This document shows, piece after piece, positions 50,579-59,240 of a DNA stretch of 64,000 nucleotides. Numbering within the stretch: the stretch's first letter is position 1; each line of letters opens with the position of its first letter. The DNA comes from JBCDCE01 sp039182515 (GTDB lineage Bacteria > Pseudomonadota > Alphaproteobacteria > Rhodobacterales > Rhodobacteraceae). The notes beneath the pieces were generated by a model that did no database searches, was not told the origin of the DNA, and saw nothing but the letters and a program-made list of their open reading frames with translations. A program made the translations under genes and the position numbers. The stretch is from NCBI GenBank assembly GCA_039182515.1, contig JBCDCE010000002.1, positions 1-64,000 on the forward strand, read 5' to 3'.

Positions 50579-50609
50579 GGCCCGCCGGATTGGATCAAGC
50601 GGGCCTTTT
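50579..50609 (+). terminator. Rho-independent terminator after hemF
   Basis: GGCCCGC pairs with GCGGGCC across a 13-base loop, followed by TTTTG. It lies 27 bp after the hemF stop. Confidence 0.8.
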
Positions 50610-50633
50610 GCAAACGAGACTGTCTGCCCGGCT

Positions 50634-51605
50634 TTAGCCTTGGGTCATCAGATCAAAATAAAGCGTGCGAAAGTATTGCGCACCTTGCTCTGCGTCGAGC
50701 GGTGCAAAGATCACATCGTTCTGCAAAATCTGCACTGGGCGCCCGTCGAGCGGAATGTATTGTACCGGCTCTGACGGCACAGGCCCTACAAGAACCTGAA
50801 GGGCGCTGTCTGCAAATATAGTGGGGCCACCGCCATTGGTGAGCGATCGGATCGCATTGCGACACTGAGGGGCGAGTTTCAAGTCAATGCCCTCAACCTG
50901 CGGCCCAGGTGCCACGGCCACACCGCTTGTGCCAGGTGCGATGAAAGACACGCGTTCGAGCTGGACGCCTGGGGCTTGGATGATGTTCCAAACAGTGCCT
51001 TCTTCAATGGCTTCCAAAACAAGGGCGACAGGCCGATCCGTTTGCGTAACCAAAACATCCGCACGGCGTAGCCCCGGAGCTTTGGCCAGATCGTCCACGC
51101 TGCGCGGGGTGGGGTTGTTGGCATTATAAAGCTGGAGCTCTTGGATATCGTCCCGCATGTCGTTGACAGACATCGCGCGGATTGCACTGCGCATCCGAGC
51201 ATTGCCCAGCTGGACGTAATGCAGGGCAGTGCCCTGAGCGGGCGTGGTGAGGCTGCAATCGTCTTTGCGCGGTGCAAAGACCATTTCATAGGTGCGTGCG
51301 GCGCGGCTGGTGAAGCTGTAATTGCTGAAAAGCTCTTGTGAGGTGTGGGTATCGCTGCCCGTCCCTTTGACAAAACCTTCCGAGATCACCAGTCCTGCTG
51401 GATCCACAACACGCTCACGGCGTTGGCTGGGCTTGTTTTCAGCCTGCTCTTGTGCGCCAGAGGTCTCGTCGCCCGACATAAACCAGACAAAACCAATGCC
51501 AGCCAGGATCACTGCTGCAGCGGCCAAAAGTTTGGGTTTGGTCAGGGCGGATTTGAAATCTGTGCCCTGGAGGTCTTTATGAATTGGGGGCTTGAGCTGG
51601 GCCAT
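50634..51605 (-). CDS. single-span membrane protein of unknown function
   Basis: A 323-residue protein. A short cytoplasmic N-terminus, one membrane segment (about residues 28-45, LLAAAAVILAGIGFVWFM) and a large periplasmic part of about 275 residues with two or three cysteines. I recognise no domain. The periplasmic part is rich in beta-like segments (PVQYIPLDGRPVQILQNDVIF). The gene lies downstream of hemE on the same strand with a 78-bp gap, so it may be co-transcribed, but a haem role is speculation. Confidence 0.7.
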   Translation of the reverse strand: MAQLKPPIHKDLQGTDFKSALTKPKLLAAAAVILAGIGFVWFMSGDETSGAQEQAENKPSQRRERVVDPAGLVISEGFVKGTGSDTHTSQELFSNYSFTSRAARTYEMVFAPRKDDCSLTTPAQGTALHYVQLGNARMRSAIRAMSVNDMRDDIQELQLYNANNPTPRSVDDLAKAPGLRRADVLVTQTDRPVALVLEAIEEGTVWNIIQAPGVQLERVSFIAPGTSGVAVAPGPQVEGIDLKLAPQCRNAIRSLTNGGGPTIFADSALQVLVGPVPSEPVQYIPLDGRPVQILQNDVIFAPLDAEQGAQYFRTLYFDLMTQG

Positions 51606-51683
51606 GTGATACCGACGAAAAAGTTACAAGGAAACGCACGCCTCATAGCACATTTCCCGTCCATTTTACATGGGTGTTTATGC

Positions 51684-52748
51684 CTAGGCGCCGTTTCGCA
51701 CAGCTTCTAACATGACTGTGACATTTTCAGGGTCCGCATCGGGCGTTATGCCGTGCCCGAGGTTGAATATATGTGGACCATTCTTGAATTCTGCCACAAT
51801 TTTGCGCGTTTCGGAAACAAGCTCAGGTCCGCCCGTGACCAAGTGAGTCGGAGCCAAGTTGCCCTGTACGGGGCCATCTTTCTGCACGTTTTTGGCAGCC
51901 CAAGCCGCAGAGATTGAGTTGTCCAAGGCGACACAATCCGCGCCCGTTTTGGCAGCAAAACCGATGTAATTGTCGCCCGCCTCCCTTGGGAAAGCGATGA
52001 TCGGCACCTGCGGGTACTTGGCTTTCAAAGCAGAGATGATCTCCTTAGCAGGCGCTACGGCATACCTCTCGAAAGCGTCTGCCTTCAAAGATCCGGCCCA
52101 GCTGTCGAAGATCTTCACAACCTCAGCGCCCGCTTCAATTTGCATCGAAAGATAGGTGATCGTGGCATCCGTGATCCGCTTGATGATCATGTCAAAAGCT
52201 GCCGGATCGCTTTGCATAAGGGCGTGGGCAGGGCCTTGATCGGGGGTGCCACGTCCTGCGATCATATAAGTGGCCACCGTCCAGGGGGCGCCCGCAAAGC
52301 CGATCAGCGTTGTCTCGGAGGGCAATTCTCGAGACAAAATTCGGACCGTTTCATAAACGGGGGCGAGGTGGTCGTGAATATCATCCGGGCCTTTGAGGGC
52401 CGTTGCAGCATCCAAGCTCGTGGTGGTCGAGAGCCGAGGGCCTTCGCCGGTTACAAACCACAGATCGGCGCCTAAGGCTTGGGGGATCAGCAAAATGTCA
52501 GCAAAAAGGATTGCAGCATCAAAGCCGTAGCGCCGGATGGGCTGCAAAGTGACCTCAGCCGCGAGGTCTGGCGTATAGCACAGCGATAAGAAATCACCCG
52601 CTTGGGCCCGTGTGGCGCGGTACTCTGGCAAGTAGCGCCCGGCCTGACGCATCATCCAACAGGGTGGTGTTTTTAACACTTCACCACGGAGGGTTTGCAA
52701 CATTTTCTTTTCCGCTCTGACGGGCGAGATTGCTTGATGCTGGGTCAT
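51684..52748 (-). CDS. hemE: uroporphyrinogen decarboxylase
   Basis: A 354-residue enzyme converting uroporphyrinogen III to coproporphyrinogen III. The N-terminal signature PPCWMMRQAGRYLPEYRATR, GFAGAPWTVATYMIAGRG and the C-terminal FNLGHGITPDADPENV are diagnostic. The ATG at 52748 is chosen (AAGGA 11 bases upstream); a TTG three codons earlier lacks spacing. It is divergent from hemC across 171 bp carrying two dyads. Confidence 0.96.
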   Translation of the reverse strand: MTQHQAISPVRAEKKMLQTLRGEVLKTPPCWMMRQAGRYLPEYRATRAQAGDFLSLCYTPDLAAEVTLQPIRRYGFDAAILFADILLIPQALGADLWFVTGEGPRLSTTTSLDAATALKGPDDIHDHLAPVYETVRILSRELPSETTLIGFAGAPWTVATYMIAGRGTPDQGPAHALMQSDPAAFDMIIKRITDATITYLSMQIEAGAEVVKIFDSWAGSLKADAFERYAVAPAKEIISALKAKYPQVPIIAFPREAGDNYIGFAAKTGADCVALDNSISAAWAAKNVQKDGPVQGNLAPTHLVTGGPELVSETRKIVAEFKNGPHIFNLGHGITPDADPENVTVMLEAVRNGA

Positions 52749-52806
52749 GGCGAACAATTCCTTTTTGGCGCACGGTCGCTAAGTCTCTGGTAACGCATCG
52801 CCTTTT

Positions 52807-52833
52807 TTGAAGAAAGAAGATTTTCTTTTTCAA
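52807..52833. promoter_or_regulatory. imperfect 27-bp dyad between hemE and hemC
   Basis: TTGAAGAAAGAAG and TTTTCTTTTTCAA form inverted arms matching at 9 of 13 positions around one central base. It lies about 60 bp from the hemE start. An operator role is inferred from position. Confidence 0.3.
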
Positions 52834-52880
52834 GGTGAGCGGTTAGGCTCGCGCGTGCAAAGCGCAGATCATTGGAAACT

Positions 52881-52899
52881 TTGACACTTGCGCTGTCAA
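52881..52899. promoter_or_regulatory. TTGACA-N7-TGTCAA inverted repeat upstream of hemC
   Basis: Perfect 6-bp arms with a 7-bp spacer, ending 20 bp before the hemC ATG. The left arm also equals a -35 consensus hexamer. It is longer than an FNR/FnrL site (TTGA-N6-TCAA), so I do not assign it to that regulator. Confidence 0.35.
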
Positions 52900-52919
52900 G
52901 TAAAGATGACGAGATCGCT

Positions 52920-53861
52920 ATGAACTATCCAACCCCTTCTGCGCCGCTCAAAATTGGCACGCGCGGCTCTCCTTTGGCTCTGGCCCAAGCCTATGAGACC
53001 CGGCGGCGCCTGTCAGAAGCGTTTGATCTGCCAGAAGATGCCTTTGAGATCGTTGTCATCAAAACCACGGGCGACAAAATTCTGGATCGGCCACTCAAAG
53101 AAGTGGGCGGCAAGGGCTTGTTTACGCGCGAAATTGAAGACGATCTTTTAAGCGGTGCAATCGATATCGCAGTGCATTCCATGAAAGACATGCCTGTCGC
53201 GCAGCCCGAAGGACTTTTGCTTGATACCTATCTGCCGCGCGAAGATGTGCGAGACGCTTTTGTCAGCCATGATCTGCGCGCCATTGCGGATCTGGACGAA
53301 GGGGCCACCGTTGGAACGTCGAGCCTTAGACGCAAAGCGCAGCTTTTGGCAAAGCGGCCAGACCTCAACATTGTGGAATTTCGCGGAAATCTGCAGACGC
53401 GCTTGGGCAAATTGGCAAGTGGCGTAGCACAAGCGACCTTTTTGGCTATGGCAGGGCTTAAGAGGTTGAATTTGGACGACGTCCCTAAAACGCCCATTCC
53501 GGTGGAAGACATGCTGCCAGCCGTCGCTCAAGGGGCAATTGGGATCGAGCGCCGAGTTGATGATATGCGTGCAGCCGAGATGCTCAGCGCGATCCACGAT
53601 GTGCAAACAGGTCAACGCCTGGCGGCGGAGCGGTCTTTTTTGGCGGCTTTGGACGGCTCGTGCGAAACGCCTATTGGCGGTTTGGCGGAATTGCAGGGCG
53701 GTTCCCTTCATCTGCGCGGGGAGATTCTCCGCTTGGATGGATCAGAGGTTTTGGCGGATGCTTCAACTGGAGCGATTGAAGACGCCGAGGCAATGGGACG
53801 CCAACTCGCCGAAGGGCTGCGTGCCCGCGCAGGCGAGGGCTTTTTCAGCTGGGTTTCGTAG
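52920..53861 (+). CDS. hemC: hydroxymethylbilane synthase (porphobilinogen deaminase)
   Basis: A 313-residue enzyme assembling four porphobilinogens. The N-terminal KIGTRGSPLALAQ, VHSMKDMP, GTSSLRRKAQL and EFRGNLQTRLGKL blocks and the cofactor-attachment cysteine in LDGSCETPIGG are all present. The ATG at 52920 matches the family start. A TTG 16 codons earlier is in frame, but it would place the TTGACA dyad inside the gene. It is divergent from hemE. Confidence 0.96.
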   Translation: MNYPTPSAPLKIGTRGSPLALAQAYETRRRLSEAFDLPEDAFEIVVIKTTGDKILDRPLKEVGGKGLFTREIEDDLLSGAIDIAVHSMKDMPVAQPEGLLLDTYLPREDVRDAFVSHDLRAIADLDEGATVGTSSLRRKAQLLAKRPDLNIVEFRGNLQTRLGKLASGVAQATFLAMAGLKRLNLDDVPKTPIPVEDMLPAVAQGAIGIERRVDDMRAAEMLSAIHDVQTGQRLAAERSFLAALDGSCETPIGGLAELQGGSLHLRGEILRLDGSEVLADASTGAIEDAEAMGRQLAEGLRARAGEGFFSWVS

Positions 53862-53901
53862 GGATTTTTAGCGTCCTTCAAAAAAACCTGAGTTTTTGGC
53901 G

Positions 53902-53981
53902 GCCCGCTCCCTACCACCCTTCATTGTTTGGCGATTCGGCTAAGACGTGCTGAACTTCCGGGCAGTTTTTCTTTAAAATTT
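53902..53981 (+). repeat. intergenic repeat family 'CTCCCTACC', copy C
   Basis: CTCCCTACCACCCTTCATTG, then GGCGATTCGGCTAAG, CTGAAC, GGGCAG and TAAAATTT. It matches copy A at 40 of the first 49 bases without gaps. It lies between the convergent stops of hemC and the FAD oxidoreductase. Confidence 0.75.
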
Positions 53982-54084
53982 TATTTGCGCTGCGTTGGCA
54001 TCCAAAGCGGCTTCGTTTCCTCTATCGATCCTCATTGGCATTATGCGTGACAAGCCGTCTTAAATCCTAGTGCCTCTACCTGCC

Positions 54085-55500
54085 TCACGAGCCCGTAAGG
54101 CCATCAAAAACTTTGCCCGGATTCATGATCCCCAAGGGATCAAGCGCTCGTTTTATCGCGACCATAGCCGCTAGGGCCACTGGATCTTTGCGGCGTTCCA
54201 ATGTGTTGCGTTTCTTGATGCCAACCCCATGCTCTGCTGAAAAGCTGCCCGAAAAAGCCTCAACGACATCCTCAATTGTTTGAGTGAGGGCGTCACAATG
54301 GGCCGGATCCTCGTGCGTTGGGAAGATTGGCAAATGCACGTTGCCATCCCCAAGATGCGCGACAATCAGACTGGTGACGCCTGGATCTTTGGCGCGCAAA
54401 GCCGCCATAACCGCGTCTGTAAAGTCCTGAACACGCTCAGGTGCAACCGCCACATCGTGGTTCACGCAATGACCTGGATGCGCAAACGTGACCTCGGCGG
54501 CCAATTCGCGACGTTCCCAAAATGCACTCTTTTGTGCATCAGATTGGGCGACAACAGCGTCCAGGAGTGCGCCTTTTTCCAAGAATCCAGCCAGCATTGT
54601 TTCTAACAACTCGGTTAAGGGTACCGTGCCATCGGTGCGCATGTCTGTATCGCGAGGCGCAGAAGAAGAAATCTCAAGCAAGATGTTTACAGGATAGATT
54701 TTGGACAGTGGCGTGGCCTGTTTTGGATCATGGTTCGCCAATGCTTCGAGGTAGGCGGGCTCCATAAACTCGAACGCATCAACGCTGTTTGACGTTGCTT
54801 CTTGCAGGGCACGTAGCAGCGAAAGAGCTGAATTGAGTGTATCTGTCGCCACAAAGGCAGTGGCGGTGGCTTTGGGTTGCGCCACAAGCTTGAGAACCGC
54901 TTTCGTGATCACACCCAGCGTTCCTTCTGCGCCGATAAAGAGGTTTCTGAGATCAAGGCCTGTGTTGTCTTTGTGCAGAGCGCTCATGAGGTTCATGATC
55001 TCACCATTGGGCAACACCACTTCGAGTCCCAAACACAGATCCCGCGTATTGCCATAGCGCAAGACGTTTGAGCCACCCGCGTTGGTTGCCAGCATGCCGC
55101 CGAGCATCGCAGAGCCCTTTGCGCCGAAGGTCATTGGAAACAGGAGGTCGTGCGTTTCAGTTGCCGTATGCAGATCAGACAAGATGACACCTGCGCCCAC
55201 CTCGGCCGTTCGCGCGCGGGGCGAGATGTCCAGTGAGTCTAAACGATCCAGCGACAGCATCACGGCACCGTCAGCTTTGGTGCCGCCTGCCAGCCCAGTA
55301 TTGCCCGAAACAGGGACAATTGGGGTTTGGGTTGCGCTGGCCCACCGCATAATCTGAGCAACCTCTTGTGTTGAGCCTGGGCGCACCACGCATGCGGGGT
55401 CCCAGGAGAGGGCACCTGTCCAGTCTTGTTGCCATTTGGCAGCGTCGGTGCCTCGTGCGGTAAACGCGGGATCAAATATTTCGAACAGTGAATTTTCCAT
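54085..55500 (-). CDS. FAD-binding oxidoreductase (GlcD / D-2-hydroxyacid dehydrogenase type)
   Basis: A 471-residue flavoenzyme. The PCMH-type FAD domain (about residues 35-215) has VPVSGNTGLAGGT and LGGMLATNAGGSNVLRYG. The C-terminal FAD-oxidase domain carries HPGHCVNHDVAV, AHLGDGNVHLPIF and EHGVGIKKRNTL, matching D-lactate/glycolate/D-2-hydroxyglutarate dehydrogenases. The exact substrate is not determinable. The ATG at 55500 has GCGAGGAAAA upstream; the frame is open 28 codons further through a tandem repeat. Confidence 0.9.
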   Translation of the reverse strand: MENSLFEIFDPAFTARGTDAAKWQQDWTGALSWDPACVVRPGSTQEVAQIMRWASATQTPIVPVSGNTGLAGGTKADGAVMLSLDRLDSLDISPRARTAEVGAGVILSDLHTATETHDLLFPMTFGAKGSAMLGGMLATNAGGSNVLRYGNTRDLCLGLEVVLPNGEIMNLMSALHKDNTGLDLRNLFIGAEGTLGVITKAVLKLVAQPKATATAFVATDTLNSALSLLRALQEATSNSVDAFEFMEPAYLEALANHDPKQATPLSKIYPVNILLEISSSAPRDTDMRTDGTVPLTELLETMLAGFLEKGALLDAVVAQSDAQKSAFWERRELAAEVTFAHPGHCVNHDVAVAPERVQDFTDAVMAALRAKDPGVTSLIVAHLGDGNVHLPIFPTHEDPAHCDALTQTIEDVVEAFSGSFSAEHGVGIKKRNTLERRKDPVALAAMVAIKRALDPLGIMNPGKVFDGLTGS

Positions 55501-55529
55501 TTTTCCTCGCACAAGGTGCCAGTTGTTGG

Positions 55530-55562
55530 CCCAGAGTTGACCAAGAGTTGACCCAGAGTTGG
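55530..55562. repeat. three 11-bp direct repeats upstream of the FAD oxidoreductase
   Basis: CCCAGAGTTGA, CCAAGAGTTGA and CCCAGAGTTGG run head to tail without gaps, 30 bp upstream of the gene start. The period is about one helical turn, as in direct-repeat operators of OmpR-type response regulators. Confidence 0.6.
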
Positions 55563-55623
55563 CTTTGAGAGGACTCTGCGCCACCTCAGCCTGTCTGGCA
55601 AGAAATAGGGTGCGATTTCGGTC

Positions 55624-55652
55624 TTGACGTAGCGCAGTGCTGCCCGTAAGTG
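55624..55652 (+). promoter_or_regulatory. candidate promoter for tRNA-Met
   Basis: TTGACG, 17 bp and TAAGTG lie 12 bp before the mature tRNA 5' end. The -35 matches well and the -10 weakly. Confidence 0.4.
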
Positions 55653-55664
55653 ACCCGCCAGCGT

Positions 55665-55741
55665 GGCGGTATAGCTCAGTTGGTTAGAGCAGAGGAATCA
55701 TAATCCTTGTGTCCGGGGTTCAAGTCCCTGTACCGCCACCA
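55665..55741 (+). tRNA. tRNA-Met (anticodon CAU), elongator type
   Basis: A 77-nt cloverleaf. The acceptor GGCGGTA pairs with TACCGCC, followed by ACCA encoded in the gene. The D arm is GCTC/GAGC, the anticodon stem GAGGA/TCCTT holds the loop ATCATAA with CAT, and the T arm has TTCAAGT. It lacks the three consecutive G-C pairs of initiator tRNAs in the anticodon stem. A lysidine-modified tRNA-Ile2 also has CAU and cannot be fully excluded. Confidence 0.95.
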
Positions 55742-55833
55742 TACTTCCCCTTCAGACCGAATATGATATGGCTTGGATGACGAGGCTGATTGGGGCCTCT
55801 TGTCGGCTTTGCTCATGGATCAAGGGGTCAAAA

Positions 55834-57075
55834 ATGGCGAATGTTGTGGTGGCCGGAGCTGGCATTGTTGGCGTCTCGACGGCCATTTGGCTGCAACGCG
55901 CCGGGCATAGCGTGACCTTGGTCGACCGTGAAGGCTTCGCAGCTGGGACAAGCTATGGCAACGCGGGTGTTTTGGCATCAGGCGCCCTTGTGCCCATCAC
56001 CACAGCGGGGCTTTGGCGAAAAGCCCCTGGCATGCTTTTTGACCCCAATGCACCGCTCTTTATTCGCTGGTCTTATTTGCCGCGCTTGGTGCCATTTTTA
56101 TGGAAGTATATGGGATTTGCGACCAGGTCTCATATGGAGCGTTACGCGGCAGAGATGGCTTATTTGGTTAAGGATTGTGTGGATCAGCACAGAGCCTTGG
56201 CTGCTGGCACACCCGCCGAAGAGCTCATTTCTGACAAAGACTATGTTTTTGGGTACGCCAGCCAAGCGTCTTTTGAGGCAGACGCCCTGGGTTGGGACAT
56301 GCGGCGCAAGCATGGCGTCCGGCTAGATGTGATGACCGGCAAAGACTACGGGAAAATCGATCCTCTTTTTGACGGACGGTTTCATACCGTTGTCGCTTGC
56401 AAAAACCACGGCCATGTCAAGGATCCCGGCGCCTATGTTCAGGCATTAGGACGTCATTTCGTTGACTCTGGCGGTTCGCTTATGATCACGGACATCGAAG
56501 ACGTTGAAATGAGCGATGGTCGCTGCACTGCACTTTTGACCACCCAAGGGCCTGTGACCGGCGACAACATCGTGATCGCCATGGGCGCTTGGTCAGCCAA
56601 AGTGGCACGAAAGCTTGGACTTAAGACTTTGGCCTTTGAGAGCGAGCGGGGTTACCACATTGAGCTTTGGGGTGCGTCAGAAGCGCCAGTGAATCCGACG
56701 TATGTTGCGTCTGGAAAATTTGTTATCTCGCCTATGCAAGGGCGCTTACGGCTCGCTGGTGTTGTTGAATTTGGTGGGCTCGATACGCCGCCGAGTGCTG
56801 CTCCGTTGGCTCTGCTTCGGCGGCAATTTTTTGAAGTTCTGCCTGACGTAACATGGGAGCGCGAGGAAACATGGATGGGTCACAGGCCCGCACCGTCCGA
56901 TAGCTTCCCGCTCCTGGGCCCAACGAAAGAAGGATCCCAAACATACCTTGCATTTGGTCATCAACACATTGGCTTAACGGCCGGCCCGAAAACCGGCCGA
57001 TTGGTTGCGGACATGATATCAAACACACCCTCCAACCAGGATCTTTCAGCCTTTGACCCTCAGCGCTATCGCTAG
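55834..57075 (+). CDS. FAD-dependent oxidoreductase, D-amino-acid dehydrogenase-like
   Basis: A 413-residue DAO-family flavoprotein. The N-terminal dinucleotide motif is VVVAGAGIVGVSTAIWLQRAG (about residues 4-24), followed by LVDREGFAAGTSYGNAG as in DadA proteins. The C-terminal GHQHIGLTAGPKTGRLVADMI closes the FAD site. Relatives oxidise D-amino acids or hydroxyproline and pass electrons to quinone. ATG 55834 has AAGGGG upstream. Its stop overlaps the stop of the histidine kinase by four bases (tail to tail). Confidence 0.9.
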   Translation: MANVVVAGAGIVGVSTAIWLQRAGHSVTLVDREGFAAGTSYGNAGVLASGALVPITTAGLWRKAPGMLFDPNAPLFIRWSYLPRLVPFLWKYMGFATRSHMERYAAEMAYLVKDCVDQHRALAAGTPAEELISDKDYVFGYASQASFEADALGWDMRRKHGVRLDVMTGKDYGKIDPLFDGRFHTVVACKNHGHVKDPGAYVQALGRHFVDSGGSLMITDIEDVEMSDGRCTALLTTQGPVTGDNIVIAMGAWSAKVARKLGLKTLAFESERGYHIELWGASEAPVNPTYVASGKFVISPMQGRLRLAGVVEFGGLDTPPSAAPLALLRRQFFEVLPDVTWEREETWMGHRPAPSDSFPLLGPTKEGSQTYLAFGHQHIGLTAGPKTGRLVADMISNTPSNQDLSAFDPQRYR

Positions 57076-58847
57076 GGCGCCTCTTCTACCGGCGTTCCAA
57101 TGTGCTTTCGGATTTCTTCTACCAAAAGCTGTTTGCGCAAGGGTTTTGTTAGGCAGTTATCCATGCCCTTGCGCAGACAGGTGTCGTTGTCTTTTTCAGA
57201 AGCGTTTGCGGTTACAGCGATGATTGTACTGCGCTCTAGGCCCTTTATTTTCTCGATATTGCGAATTTCGCCAGTGGCTTGATAGCCGTTCATCACGGGC
57301 ATGGAGACATCCATAAGAATGAGGCGGTAAGGGCTCTTTTCGTAAGCTTCCACGGCTTCTTTGCCGTTTTCTGCAAAATGGCAGGTGAGGCCGGTGTCTT
57401 TGACGAAGTGTTTTACAACCAGGCTGTTGGTTGCGTTGTCGTCCACCACAAGGATGGGGCCCAAATTGCTGAAATTGGTTGAATTCGCAGCACTTTGAGA
57501 GGTTGGTTCGCTCTCGACTGAACCAACAGGCGCCTCTGCAATTTCGAAGGGAAGCGTAATGGTGAATACTGTGCCCAGTCCTTCTTTTGAGGCGACGACG
57601 ATTTGACCTCCCATTAAGCCGATGAGTTGCTTAGAGATGGCAAGCCCGAGCCCCGTCCCTTCAAAATTTCGGGTCAATTCATTGTCCACCTGCTCAAAGG
57701 CGGAGAAGATTGTCGCGAGCTTAGAAGAAGGGATCCCAATCCCGGTGTCTTGAATTTCAAATTCGACCTGGCCTTGGCCGTGACGCCGTGCGCGTAGAGT
57801 TACACCGCCTTCAAAGGTGAACTTAACGGCATTGCCCGCAACATTCAGGAGAGATTGGCGCAAGCGTCCTGCGTCACCTGAAACAAAATCTGGAATGTCT
57901 GAGGCGATATCGAGCGTGATCTCGAGCCCTTTTTTGTCAGCCAAAGGCCCCAGCAAATGCCCAACTTGTTCAAAGACTGCGGCAGGTGAAAAGACTTCTT
58001 TTTTGATCTCAACTTTACCAGCTTCGGCTTTGGAAAAGTCCAAGATATCGTTGATGATCGTAAGAAGGGCTTCACCAGATCCAGCGATGGTTTGCACAAA
58101 GGTCTTTTGATCCTTTGATAGCTTGGTGCGCCCGAGCATGTCGGCCATGCCAATGATCCCGTTCATCGGCGTGCGGATTTCATGACTGACGTTGGCCAAA
58201 AAGCTCGATTTTGCGTGGTTTGCGGCTTGTGCTTCGTCGCGGGCGCGTCTGAGGCGGTCAACAAGACTGTTGAGCGGTCGGCCAATAATCAAACTAAACG
58301 ATAGCCAGTTGGCAGCCATAGCAATGACCAAACCACCCACAAGCAAAGCTATAGAAAATTCGCGTTGGTTGCGCTTGGCTTCGCGCAACTCATTAGTGTG
58401 ATAATTCACAGTGAGCAGCGACAAAGGCTCCGAAAACACCTCAAATTCAAGCGTTTCATCGATTTGCATACCCTCGCACCCAAGTCCTTGGGGCAGGGTC
58501 AAAAGCATCTGGCCCGTCTCTTCTTCGCGCAGCTGCATGCAGCGCACGGCTGGGTCTGACAGCAGGGTTTGCATGAGATCTTGGACGTGGTCGTGCCCCC
58601 AATCGACCTCTTCATCCATGTCGTAGGCGCGATCACTGAACCGTTCCAACGCCCCACCGACACGAGCGGTGGACCCTCCAATTCGGAGGGCCATTTGTTC
58701 TTGACCGGCTTGTAAAATCCGGTCTGACAACCAAAAGAGCCCCACGCTGGCAAATAGTAAAAAAGTAGGGACCAAAACGGCGGACAATTTGACGTAAAGA
58801 CCAAATGTCCGATCCAGCAAGGGTGCATCTGTGTTTGTCGCTGTCAC
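57072..58847 (-). CDS. hybrid sensor histidine kinase
   Basis: A 591-residue membrane kinase. TM1 (about residues 19-41), a periplasmic sensor loop of about 120 residues and TM2 (about 165-187) are followed by HisKA with phospho-acceptor His222 (NVSHEIRTPMNG). The HATPase domain has N339 in NVAGNAVKF, DTGIGIP and GTGLGLAISK; the C-terminal receiver has Asp513 (LMDVSMPVMNG). No output or HPt domain is present, so a separate phosphotransfer protein is needed; none is encoded nearby. The gene starts 3 bp after the small periplasmic protein gene. Confidence 0.93.
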   Translation of the reverse strand: MTATNTDAPLLDRTFGLYVKLSAVLVPTFLLFASVGLFWLSDRILQAGQEQMALRIGGSTARVGGALERFSDRAYDMDEEVDWGHDHVQDLMQTLLSDPAVRCMQLREEETGQMLLTLPQGLGCEGMQIDETLEFEVFSEPLSLLTVNYHTNELREAKRNQREFSIALLVGGLVIAMAANWLSFSLIIGRPLNSLVDRLRRARDEAQAANHAKSSFLANVSHEIRTPMNGIIGMADMLGRTKLSKDQKTFVQTIAGSGEALLTIINDILDFSKAEAGKVEIKKEVFSPAAVFEQVGHLLGPLADKKGLEITLDIASDIPDFVSGDAGRLRQSLLNVAGNAVKFTFEGGVTLRARRHGQGQVEFEIQDTGIGIPSSKLATIFSAFEQVDNELTRNFEGTGLGLAISKQLIGLMGGQIVVASKEGLGTVFTITLPFEIAEAPVGSVESEPTSQSAANSTNFSNLGPILVVDDNATNSLVVKHFVKDTGLTCHFAENGKEAVEAYEKSPYRLILMDVSMPVMNGYQATGEIRNIEKIKGLERSTIIAVTANASEKDNDTCLRKGMDNCLTKPLRKQLLVEEIRKHIGTPVEEAP

Positions 58848-58850
58848 GGT

Positions 58851-59240
58851 TTATTTGATCCGCGCAGCTTTACCGTCGCCAATAAGCTCTTTAAGCGGCG
58901 CGCGGTTATCGATTTCGGTGCGAATGAGCGTGTAGCGACGGCCGTTTTCGACCATATAGAAGTCAACGGTGTGCTCGGTGCCTTCTTTCGTTTTGAGCTC
59001 AGCGCACATTACATATACATCGCCCAACTGAACGATCATTGGGTGACGATCCGTGGGATAATACCGCGATTCCTCGCCGGTTTCTAAATTGATATGGTGC
59101 AGCGCACCTTCAACGGTCGCGCGTTCAATTGTGCGCTGCATAGAGGCCTGTAGTGTGGATTTTAGTTCAGTACTGGTGTTTGCAAGCGCGCTCGCAGGAG
59201 CGAGGCAAATAGCGCAAACGAGGGCGATATTGCGGAGCAT
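58851..59240 (-). CDS. small periplasmic protein co-transcribed with the histidine kinase
   Basis: A 129-residue protein with a Sec signal (about 1-19, ending ASALAN). The mature part is about 110 residues with a single Cys (YVMCAELK) and beta-strand-like ends (GRRYTLIRTEIDN). No family recognised. The ATG at 59240 has AAAAGGAC upstream; the frame is open 28 codons further without a site. The 3-bp gap to the kinase gene suggests it acts with the sensor, for example as a ligand-binding or modulatory partner. Confidence 0.7.
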   Translation of the reverse strand: MLRNIALVCAICLAPASALANTSTELKSTLQASMQRTIERATVEGALHHINLETGEESRYYPTDRHPMIVQLGDVYVMCAELKTKEGTEHTVDFYMVENGRRYTLIRTEIDNRAPLKELIGDGKAARIK

